A stretch of 64,000 nucleotides of DNA from Platanthera guangdongensis (lineage: Eukaryota > Streptophyta > Magnoliopsida > Asparagales > Orchidaceae). Positions 22,270-30,959 of the stretch are shown here, in pieces. The stretch spans positions 113,531,213 to 113,595,212 of the forward strand of contig CM077163.1 of assembly GCA_039583875.1 (NCBI GenBank), given 5' to 3'. The translations under genes and the position numbers were made by a program. The notes beneath the pieces are model-generated. The model was given only the letters and a program-made list of their open reading frames with translations, did not search any database and was not told the origin of the DNA. Position 1 is the first letter of the stretch. Each line of letters begins with the position of its first letter.

Positions 22270-22735
22270 GTAGTTTTTATTTTTCCGCCTACTCATTTGA
22301 GTTAATTGGCTGGATTTTATTCAAGCAAGTGTTTTCATTTTTATATTTTTCCGCCTACTCACTTGAGTTAAATGGCCGGTCTGTATTTTCAGTCCTACTC
22401 GTTTGAGTAGGACTTGTAATTTTCATTCTTTATTTTTCCGCCTACTCACTTGAGTTAAATGGCTGGATTTGATTTTCCGCCTACTCGCTAGGAGTTAAAT
22501 GGTCGGACTGTATTTTGATGTAAATATTTAAGAAAGCACTGTAATCGCATTTATTTTCTCCTACTCGTTTGAGTAGGACTCGCTTTCATTTCAGTCCTAC
22601 TCGTTTGAGTAGGACTTGCACTTTTCAGTTTTTATTTCCCGCCCCCACTCGTTTGAGTGGGACTTGCAAATTTCAATTATGCACTTTTCAGCTTTTATTT
22701 CCCGCCCCCACTCGTTTGAGTGGGACCTGCAAATG
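22270..22735. repeat. array of CCTACTC-GTTT-GAGTAGG hairpins (G2 LTR)
   Basis: About nine units related to TCCTACTCGTTTGAGTAGGA, including CCGCCTACTCACTTGAGTTAAATGG and CCCCCACTCGTTTGAGTGGG. In the last type both arms have changed together (TACTC/GAGTA to CACTC/GAGTG). Confidence 0.8.
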
Positions 22736-22909
22736 TCAATTATGCAATTTTCTCTTATGTGTAAATTAGTTTTATTTCTTCCTTTTATATGTTTGAATGA
22801 GTGCGGGTGTGTTTATTTGTAACAACTTTTCTAAAATTAGGTTATTTTGCTTTTCTTCTTATTTTCTTTATAACCTTTCAGCGAATAGTTTAGGACGCTC
22901 GCATAACCA

Positions 22910-23370
22910 AACATACAAGCTTTCCCCATTCCGATGAGTGGCTAATTTCTTTTAGCCCTCGGTATCGAAGAGCTTTGGGATCTAAAATGTTTTAAATAAC
23001 CAAATGTCTAATTTTTCAATTTAATTAAAAACTTAAGGTTTACCCCGGGTTAACGACGCGTAGACTCACATATCGATGTGTGGGCTCTATTTCCGTTATC
23101 CATACGCTAGCTAGCCGAGAGGCCGTGCATATGGACAGATCACCCCTGGGTAGATAGAGTTCCGCACTAACCCTCGAGAGAGGAGGCGCGCTAACTCTAC
23201 CGGATCGGGTTCCCCACCCAATAGCGGGGTTCTTAGCGTACTGCGGGCATTAAGGGGAATCCTTCGTCGGACGAGAGCCCGGTCGAATAGCCTTAATGTC
23301 TAGGTGAGCGATATTCTTAGAGATAGGTGAGCTCATTATTTTGAACCTCCACGGCCAAGTTTCCGCATTA
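22910..23370 (+). other. LTR block strongly conserved between G2 and G3
   Basis: From the TTCCCCATTCCGATGAGTGG region to CACGGCCAAGT(T/C)TCCGC. The equivalent block is 49432-49880 in G3 (and 54708-55156). Runs of more than 20 bp are identical although neighbouring LTR sequence differs widely. It would lie in the transcribed leader (R/U5). Confidence 0.75.
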
Positions 23371-23704
23371 ATTAAATTGAAACTTTAGATATCTAGTTAT
23401 TCAAATCTATTTTTAATCCTAACGCAATTCGATACCGGGAGTTATCTCTTCATCGACTACTTTCTTAAAATCTATTTTCGTTCTTATTTTACTTAAAACC
23501 CTCAACTTCTATTTCGGTAAAATAATAGTGTTTTCGGAGGAGTAGGGGTAATCAACCCGTTCCCGGGAATAATACGACCTCGGTATTCTCCCGAATATCG
23601 AGTACTACTTGCGATAGGTGCACTTGCCTGCCCTAGCAAGCCCGCGGCGATCGACTCACCGAACCAACCACAGTAAGAGTCTATTCGCGGGCCAATCAAG
23701 TTTT

Positions 23705-23722
23705 TGGCGCCGTTGCCGGGGA
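23705..23722 (+). other. primer-binding site of G2, tRNA-Asp
   Basis: TGGCGCCGTTGCCGGGGA, 6 nt after the LTR end; complementary to the 3' end of plant tRNA-Asp, as in Athila elements. Confidence 0.9.
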
Positions 23723-23863
23723 CTTCTCTTTGAGTTGTTATTCCGAATCCGAACTCTATTACTTTTACTTTTATTTCTAAAAACTAAAAAAAAAACATAA
23801 AAAAACTTTTCTTCAAAATCCAAAAAAAAAGAGAGTTAATTTTTCTACTTTTCATTCGGGTGT

Positions 23864-26800
23864 ATGACCCGTGGACAGCCTTCGGAGTCCGAAAATTTGG
23901 ATTTCGATCCTGAGATCGAACGTTCTCTTGCGCGTATTCGGTCTCAACGCCGAAATCCCTCTTTGGATCCCGCAGAATCCATCGGAGAACCCTCTGCCGT
24001 TCCTATGGCCGACCCCAATCCGAACGCGGCCCTCGAGCGTACAATGTCATATTACGCCCGGCCAAATTTGGACGATACTGGGTCCAGTATTGTCCGCCCG
24101 ACGGTGGCGAACAATAATTTTGAGATCAAATCGAGCGTTATCCAAATGATCCAAAACGCCGTGCAGTTCGATGGACAGCCGGATGAGGACCCGAACGTTC
24201 ATTTGTCTAGTTTTTTGGAGATTTGCGACACTTTTAAGATTAATGGCGTCACTGATGACGCCATTCGTTTGCGCCTTTTTCCATTCTCCCTCAGATCCAA
24301 AGCTAAGGCGTGGTTGAATTCCCTCCCACGAGGATGTATCACCACCTGGGCCGAGCTTGCGGAGCGGTTCTTAACGAAGTATTTTCCGCCAGCCAAAACT
24401 GCAAAGTTACGGGCGGACATTTCTTCGTTCGTGCAGAACGATTCTGAGTCTCTTTTTGAGACTTGGGAGCGCTTTAAGGAATTCCTCCGCAAGTGTCCGC
24501 ACCACGCGCTGCCTGCGTGGTTGCAGGTCCAAATCTTCTACAATGGGCTTAATTATCAGACGCGTCAAATGATTGACGCGGCTGCCGGGGGTACCTTGAA
24601 TAATAAGACCCCCGAGGCTGCCCAAGCTCTTATTGAAGAGATGGCTATGAACGCCTACCAATGGAACGTCCCTCGGGGACGTCCCAAGCAGGCGGCCGGC
24701 CTCTTCGAAGTGGATGCCACTGCCCACTTAGCCCTTCAAGTTGAAAGGCTGACAAAGCAGGTGGCAGAGATGTCTGCTGCCTCCACCACTCCTCCTTGGG
24801 CGATTCCCCCTAATGCCGGCGTAGCAAATGAATTCGTAGACTACGTGGGAAATGCTGGGCGACCTTCCTTCAACCCCAATAACAACCCTTATAGCAATAA
24901 CTATAATCCGGGTTGGAGGAACCACCCCAACTTCTCATGGAGCAATCCGAATAATGCGCAGCGCCCCCCCAATTCTTTCGCGCCTGGATTTCTGCCGCCT
25001 CCCCCTCTTCCAAAACCCTCCCCGATGGAGGATAATTTTTCTAAATATATAGCATCCAACGAGTCAAATATCCGGAACATCACCGGATCGCTAAAAAACT
25101 TAGAACTCCAGGTTGGACAGCTAGCGCGAATGATGTCCGAGCGCGCGCTCGGGGCACTGCCGGGAAACACGGAGCCCAATCCGCGGGAAAATATCAACGC
25201 TATAACCCTCCGTAGCGGAAAGGAGGTGATCGATCCAAAACGGACCGATCCTCAGGTACATATTTCACCTCCGACCCCTCTTCCCCCTTCTTTGATTTCG
25301 CCGCCTTTACAAATTTTAAATGAAAAAATTATTAACACGCCCTTGCCGTATCCGCATAAACTTAATAGTGAGCGTAAGGACGCGCAATTTGAAAAATTTA
25401 TTTTATTATTAAAACAAATTCATATTAATGTTCCCTTCTGCGAGGCACTCTCTCAGATGCCTAAATATGCGAAATACCTAAAACAACTTCTTTCCAATAA
25501 ACAAAAATTAGAAAATATTTCGCATATTTCTCTTAATGCTGACTGCTCAGCGGCTCTTACTAATAAATTGCCCCTAAAAAGAAATGACCCGGGACGGTTC
25601 TCCATCCCGTGCCTTTTTGGCAATATATTAGTAAAATACGCTCTTGCAGATTTAGGCGCGAGCATTAATTTGATGCCGTTCTCGCTCTTTCAAAAATTAG
25701 GTTTGGGCACTCCGGCCCCTACTAAAATGCGAATCCAACTAGCGGATCGCTCGGTTAAGTTTCCCGTCGGGGTAGTGGAGGACGTACTTGTCCGAGTTGA
25801 TAAGTTTATCTTTCCGGTAGACTTCGTCATCTTGGACATCGAGGAGGACACCGATGTACCAATTATACTCGGTCGCCCTTTTCTCGCCACCTCCCGCGCA
25901 TTAATTGATGTCAGTAACGGTCGTCTCCTCCTTCGGGTAGGAGATGACGAAGTTACTTTCTCTATTAATCCCTCCATAGGAGACTCGTCATCGAGCGATG
26001 ACTTTTGTTATAATTTAGACACATATCTCGGAGATTGTTCTTCCCCTATTTTTGAGTCTACGTTTTTAAACGACGATCTTTTTGCGCTCGAAAAGTTTAA
26101 CTGCGATGAGAATACGTCTATAGACTTGCCTTTCGAACCAATTGGTAAGAAAGACATAGGAATTAAAACCTCGTTAGAAGAACCGCCCTACCTTGAACTC
26201 AAACCCCTACCCGATTCACTCAAATACGCCTTTTTGGGGAAAGATGATACACTCCCTGTTATCATTTCTTCGCATTTGAGCGAATCGGAGACTTCCGATT
26301 TATTGGGAGTTTTGCTTAAACATCGCCACGCAATTGCTTGGCAAATTTCTGATCTCAAAGGGATTAACCCGTCTTTCTGCACCCATAAGATTTTCCTTCT
26401 AGATAACTGCCGCAAAACTATTCAGCCGCAGCGACGTCTTAACCCAAACATGAAAGACGTCGTTAAGGCCGAAATTATTAAATTATTAGATGCGGGGATT
26501 ATTTATCCCATATCGGATAGTACGTGGGTTAGTCCCATTCACGTGGTGCCCAAAAAGGGCGGTCTTACCGTAGTGGAGAATGAGCACAATGAACTCGTCC
26601 CAACTCGTACTGTTACAGGTTGGCGGGTGTGCATCGATTATAGAAAACTAAATGACGCCACCCGTAAGGATCATTTCCCACTACCTTTTTTAGACCAAAT
26701 TTTAGAGCGTTTGTCTGGTCATCCGTATTTTTGTTTTCTCGATGGATTATCGGGGTTTTTCCAAATCCCCATTTCCCCCGATGACCAAGAGAAAACAACT

Positions 26801-28507
26801 TTTACCTGCCCGTTTGGTACCTTCGCATATCGAAGAATGCCATTTGGCCTTTGCAACGCGCCCGCTACATTCCAAAGATGTATGCTGGCGATCTTTGGCG
26901 AGCTGGTAGGAGACATTATGGAAGTCTTTATGGATGACTTCTCTGTTTTCGGAAGCTCTTTCCCGTCCTGTCTTCATAATTTAGACCGTGTCCTTCAGCG
27001 ATGCGAGGACACGCATCTTGTTTTAAATTGGGAAAAATGTAACTTTATGGTTCGAGAAGGTTTGGTTCTCGGCCATATGATTTCGTCTAAGGGGATGGAG
27101 GTCGATAAGGCCAAAGTTGAAATTATAGAAAAACTTCCCCCGCCTTCCAACGTTAAATCAATTAGGAGTTTCTTAGGGCACGCGGGCTTTTATAGACGTT
27201 TTATTCAAGATTTTTCAAAAATAACAAAGCCGCTAACTCGCCTCTTGGAAAAGGAATCAAATTTTGTCTTTGATAACGAATGCGAGTCTGCATTTAATTT
27301 CATAAAACAAAAACTTATCAATTCACCTATTTTAGTGGCGCCCGATTGGACCCTTCCGTTCGAGATTATGTGCGACGCTAGTGATATTGCCGTAGGAGCC
27401 GTTCTTGGCCAACGTATAAACAAATATTTTCATCCTATTTACTACGCTAGCAAGACCCTCACTTCCGCACAAGGAAATTATACGACAACGGAAAAGGAAC
27501 TTTTAGCCGTCGTATTTGCTTTCGATAAGTTTCGCTCGTATCTAACGTTATCCAAAGTTATCGTATTTACCGACCATTCCGCCTTAAAATATTTGTTAGC
27601 AAAAACGGACGCCAAACCCCGCCTTCTTCGATGGATCCTCCTCTTGCAGGAGTTCGATTTAGAGATCCGGGATAAGAGGGGCGCGGAAAATTTAGCCGCC
27701 GATCACCTCTCCCGCTTAGAAAATCCCACTGCGGAAGCGCTCGTCGAATCTGACATAAATGATAGATTCCCCGAGGAACGCCTCCTAGCCATAACTACTA
27801 GTTCTTCTTCCCCGCCTTGGTTCGCAGATTTTGCAAACTATTTAGTTGCGAGGGTACTTCCAAAAGACTTTTCAAGCCAGCAAAAGAAGAAATTCTTTTC
27901 TGACTTGAAATATTTCTTCTGGGAGGACCCTTTCCTTTTTCGTCTCTGCGCGGACCAAGCAGTCCGAAGATGTGTCGCGGGTGTGGAGTGCATGCAAATC
28001 CTTAGGCACTGCCACGAGGGTCCGGCTGGTGGGCATTATCAAGCTAACCGGACCGCGCGGAAGGCGCTAGAGGCGGGCTTCTTTTGGCCCACTCTATTCA
28101 AAGACGCTCACAATTTTGTGCGCGCATGCGATAGCTGTCAGCGGTCGGGTAACATCTCTCGTCGCGACGAGATGCCCCAAAATATGTTTTTAGAATGCGA
28201 AGTCTTCGATTTATGGGGCATAGATTTTGTTGGCCCCCTACCTCCGTCTTTCAAAAATATGTATATTTTAGTAGCGGTCGACTACGTATCGAGATGGGCG
28301 GAAGCGCAAGCTCTCCCCACCAACGATGCGCGAGTCGTCGTTACATTTCTTAAAAAGCTATTTTCTCGCTTCGGCACTCCGCGCGCTATTGTAAGTGATC
28401 GGGGGACGCATTTCTGCAACACCCAGATGGCTAAGACGTTAGCTAGATACGGCGTCACGCACAAACTTGCCACCCCCTACCACCCGCAAACTAGTGGCCA
28501 AGTATAG
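23864..28507 (+). CDS. gag-pol: Athila gag-pol polyprotein, ended early by TAG at 28505
   Basis: Open frame of 1547 codons from the ATG at 23864, about 140 nt after the PBS. Order: gag core (about residues 80-270, including LFPFSLRSKAKAWLNSLP), an Asn/Pro-rich stretch with no CCHC knuckle (about 330-385), protease with ADLGASINLMP (Asp at 596), reverse transcriptase with FMDDFSVFG (Asp pair 1024-1025), RNase H with CDASD (Asp 1171), zinc HHCC (about 1385-1430), and integrase core with WGIDFVGP (Asp 1454) and VSDRGTHF (Asp 1512). The stop is codon 1548, exactly 35 residues after Asp 1512, so it takes the place of the third catalytic residue of the D,D-35-E triad. The frame then continues open to 29101. 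This is the only disabling change I see. Confidence 0.95.
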   Translation: MTRGQPSESENLDFDPEIERSLARIRSQRRNPSLDPAESIGEPSAVPMADPNPNAALERTMSYYARPNLDDTGSSIVRPTVANNNFEIKSSVIQMIQNAVQFDGQPDEDPNVHLSSFLEICDTFKINGVTDDAIRLRLFPFSLRSKAKAWLNSLPRGCITTWAELAERFLTKYFPPAKTAKLRADISSFVQNDSESLFETWERFKEFLRKCPHHALPAWLQVQIFYNGLNYQTRQMIDAAAGGTLNNKTPEAAQALIEEMAMNAYQWNVPRGRPKQAAGLFEVDATAHLALQVERLTKQVAEMSAASTTPPWAIPPNAGVANEFVDYVGNAGRPSFNPNNNPYSNNYNPGWRNHPNFSWSNPNNAQRPPNSFAPGFLPPPPLPKPSPMEDNFSKYIASNESNIRNITGSLKNLELQVGQLARMMSERALGALPGNTEPNPRENINAITLRSGKEVIDPKRTDPQVHISPPTPLPPSLISPPLQILNEKIINTPLPYPHKLNSERKDAQFEKFILLLKQIHINVPFCEALSQMPKYAKYLKQLLSNKQKLENISHISLNADCSAALTNKLPLKRNDPGRFSIPCLFGNILVKYALADLGASINLMPFSLFQKLGLGTPAPTKMRIQLADRSVKFPVGVVEDVLVRVDKFIFPVDFVILDIEEDTDVPIILGRPFLATSRALIDVSNGRLLLRVGDDEVTFSINPSIGDSSSSDDFCYNLDTYLGDCSSPIFESTFLNDDLFALEKFNCDENTSIDLPFEPIGKKDIGIKTSLEEPPYLELKPLPDSLKYAFLGKDDTLPVIISSHLSESETSDLLGVLLKHRHAIAWQISDLKGINPSFCTHKIFLLDNCRKTIQPQRRLNPNMKDVVKAEIIKLLDAGIIYPISDSTWVSPIHVVPKKGGLTVVENEHNELVPTRTVTGWRVCIDYRKLNDATRKDHFPLPFLDQILERLSGHPYFCFLDGLSGFFQIPISPDDQEKTTFTCPFGTFAYRRMPFGLCNAPATFQRCMLAIFGELVGDIMEVFMDDFSVFGSSFPSCLHNLDRVLQRCEDTHLVLNWEKCNFMVREGLVLGHMISSKGMEVDKAKVEIIEKLPPPSNVKSIRSFLGHAGFYRRFIQDFSKITKPLTRLLEKESNFVFDNECESAFNFIKQKLINSPILVAPDWTLPFEIMCDASDIAVGAVLGQRINKYFHPIYYASKTLTSAQGNYTTTEKELLAVVFAFDKFRSYLTLSKVIVFTDHSALKYLLAKTDAKPRLLRWILLLQEFDLEIRDKRGAENLAADHLSRLENPTAEALVESDINDRFPEERLLAITTSSSSPPWFADFANYLVARVLPKDFSSQQKKKFFSDLKYFFWEDPFLFRLCADQAVRRCVAGVECMQILRHCHEGPAGGHYQANRTARKALEAGFFWPTLFKDAHNFVRACDSCQRSGNISRRDEMPQNMFLECEVFDLWGIDFVGPLPPSFKNMYILVAVDYVSRWAEAQALPTNDARVVVTFLKKLFSRFGTPRAIVSDRGTHFCNTQMAKTLARYGVTHKLATPYHPQTSGQV

Positions 28508-29101
28508 GTAGTAAATCGGGAGATAAAACGCATATTAGAGAAAACCGTTTCACTTAATAGGAAAGATTGGTCCATCAAGCTCGACGATGCGTTGTGGGCT
28601 TATCGTACCGCATACAAAACCGCAATTGGTTGTACGCCGTATCGATTAGTGTACGGCAAAGCGTGTCATCTACCCGTCGAATTAGAACATCGCGCACTTT
28701 GGGCTTTAAAACTTTTAAATCTCGACGCTAACTTAGCCGCCCAAAATAGAAAACTGCAACTAAACGAGCTCGATGAATGGCGTGCCAACGCATACGAGAG
28801 CAATAAGTTCTATAAGGAGCGTTCTAAGTTTTATCACGACCGAAAACTCAAGCCCCCAAAAACTTTTTCTCCGGGCGATCTTGTCCTTCTTTATAACTCA
28901 CAACTTAGACTTTTCCCCGGGAAACTTAGATCACGTTGGTCCGGCCCCTTCAAAGTTGAAGAGGTTTGGTCTTATGGGACCGTACTCGTCTCCCACCCGG
29001 ATAAAGGCTCGTTTAAAGTGAACGGTCATCGCTTAAAATTGTACATAGCAGGCGATCCTGTGGACGGTAATTTCGAATCCATAACCCTCCTAGATATATA
29101 A
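28508..29101 (+). pseudogene. Athila integrase C-terminal part, downstream of the stop
   Basis: Same reading frame as the preceding gag-pol: 197 codons after the TAG, ending with TAA at 29099-29101. It begins [13 protein letters not shown], which normally follows the catalytic Glu, and contains the conserved [15 protein letters not shown] and [18 protein letters not shown] blocks and an SH3-like tail ([12 protein letters not shown]...SRWSGPFKV). It would only be made if the TAG were read through. Confidence 0.92.
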
Positions 29102-29330
29102 ACCGCCAACATAGTCAAGCTACGCGACTATAAACAAAGCGCTCCTGGGAGGCACCCCATGTTTATCTTTTTCGCTATCTCTTTACCTTTTTCTTTGCTA
29201 TTTTTCTTTCTAATGCAGGGTTCCTAAACTGCGCCTCCCCCACCTCCTCTCAGGGAAGCTTCTACCCCCCCATTTCTTTCTTTTCTTTGTATATATTATC
29301 TTCCCTGTTTTGTTCCGCATACTTACGTTA

Positions 29331-29365
29331 CAACATTGGGGACAATGTTGGACTTAAGTATGGGG
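29331..29365 (+). other. internal hairpin plus PPT-like tract of G2
   Basis: Perfect hairpin CAACATT-GGGGAC-AATGTTG (29331-29350) followed by GACTTAAGTATGGGG, almost the same as the terminal PPT 1.6 kb downstream. G3 has the same at 51175-51212. Confidence 0.8.
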
Positions 29366-30325
29366 TGTTTTCTCGCTTTCTTTTTCATATTTCTATTTTC
29401 TGCACTGTCTTTCTATTTTCTGCACTATATACATAAAACATATATATGAACAACAAAAAAAAAACTATAAAAATAACAAAAACTTCAAAAAAAAAATTTG
29501 AAAATGAAAACAAAATCCCAAAAACCTAAGTTTTTTTTGTCTTTAAAATGTTTTTGTCTTTTTAAAGCAAAAATCCCCAAAAAATTGTAAAACACAAAAA
29601 AATTCAAAAAAAAAATTATAAAACAAAAACTCCAAAAAAATTCATAAAACCAAAAGTCCAAAAACATGTTTAGTTTCATTTTGTAAAAATCTGTGTAAAT
29701 ATTTTTGTAAATAATCTTCTCTCTCCCCCTTCCTTTTCTCTCTCATACCATCTCTTTTTCTCCCACTTTCCGCAAAACCTTAAAAATCTAAAAAAGATAA
29801 TAAGTTCACTAACCTTCAAAAAAAAGAGATAATAAATAAAAAAAAACACAAAAAAAATGATGAAAAAAAAATAATAAAAAAACTCTAAAACAACCAAAAA
29901 ATATTTTGAAACAAATAAATCAAATATACCATCCTTAATTTTCTTGCTATCCAAAACTTTTGCTTTGAGTTTATTTATATGTGAATTTTATTAATTCTTT
30001 GTTTGTTATTCGTTTGTTAATTATTGATTGAAAAATTTAAATATTCGGGGTTAGGTTTTAAAGAATTCATTATGCTTTGTTAAAAATAGCGAACTCGTTT
30101 TAGGCACTACTTCTAATTTTTCATTAATAGGAGCACGTGTATTATGTTAGAAAATAACGATTATAGGATTCAATTATGTTTACTTTTAGCTTTCTGAAAA
30201 CTTGGAACTTACAATTTATTAAGGTTGCTCTCAAAATTGTTTTTTAATAAAAAATTCTAGTTTTCTTTTCTCACCGTCCTTATCATGACTGACTTGGCAT
30301 GATAAAATTGTTATCCTTAAAAGAT

Positions 30326-30512
30326 CCTATGTCCATGGGAATAAGATTTCGTTCCGTAAACATAGGCACCCAATAGATTAAAAGATTATATGTTATGGAG
30401 TAAGAGGATAAAATTCATTACTCCTACACATATACATTGGGTTAACATTTATTATGAAGTTGAAGAAAAAAAATCGATATTAGGAAAATAAGATTTCGTT
30501 TTCCTAATATTC
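30326..30512 (+). ncRNA. putative structured RNA element in the G2 3' region
   Basis: Three nested or successive stems: H1 CCTATGT (30326) with ACATAGG (30366), inner GGAA/TTCC around loop TAAGATTTCG; H2 GGAGTAA/TTACTCC (about 30397-30424), enclosed by CCCAAT/ATTGGG; H3 a 12-bp stem ATATTAGGAAAA/TTTTCCTAATAT with the same loop TAAGATTTCG. The same arrangement in G3 (52140-52322) has two covarying pairs in H3. Proposed as a cis-acting RNA signal, not an independent gene. Confidence 0.55.
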
Positions 30513-30918
30513 CAAAAAAAACATAGAGGTTCGAGAAAAGATTACCTCGCCTCAAAAATCAAAACCCTCTTCATAAACCAACATCAACCCCCTTAGCCAA
30601 TTTCACGATTCTATATTTAATTCAAAAATCGTTTTGAGAGCATAATTTGTAAATTGCATTATTTCCAGTAAAACTCCTATAGGCTAAAAGTTCATATAAT
30701 TCCAAACTATTCTTGTTAATCTAACCTTTACAATTATTGCTTTCTATTTGATTATATCAAGAAGTCTTTTGGCCAAAACTTTTGCGCTATTTAAATCATC
30801 TTCATAAATTTAGGACTTAACTCTTACGCCCCGTTTATTTATTTAGATCTCTCTTATAATTGATTAAGCGATAGCTAAACTTAGAGTTTTTTTTTATTCC
30901 TTATAAGTTCAGCTCAAA

Positions 30919-30959
30919 CTTTTGCTCTGGAATAGCAAAAGCTTAAGTATGGGGGTATT
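30919..30959 (+). other. terminal hairpin and polypurine tract of G2
   Basis: Hairpin CTTTTGCT-CTGGAAT-AGCAAAAG (30919-30941) followed by CTTAAGTATGGGGGTATT and the LTR start TGATG at 30960. Confidence 0.85.

Larger units (their letters stand above)
20617..23698 (+). repeat. 5' LTR of G2 (3082 bp)
   Basis: TGATGAATTG...GGGCCAATCA. Contains a CACGCCCGTG palindrome array (20790-21345), TATA box (21351), polyadenylation-like AATAAAAT (about 21513), stem-loops (21950-22102), a hairpin array (22270-22735) and a block (22910-23370) highly conserved with G3. The short open frames here (for example 20886-21209) follow the repeats and recur in the other LTR; they are not genes. Confidence 0.95.
29102..30918 (+). 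other. 3' noncoding region of G2
   Basis: 1.8 kb without a gene. It holds a pyrimidine-rich ATGCAGGGTTCC block (29213), an internal PPT with hairpin (29331-29365), A/T-rich homopolymer sequence (29400-29960), and a stem-loop cluster (30326-30512). The two short minus-strand frames (29485-29679, 29676-29954) arise from the A-rich runs and are not genes. The ATGCAGGGTTCC, internal-PPT and stem-loop blocks recur in G3. Confidence 0.8.

Noticed and set aside
29485..29954. Phe/Lys-rich minus-strand frames (also 51462-51731)
   Set aside because: Products of A-rich homopolymer runs in Athila 3' noncoding regions.
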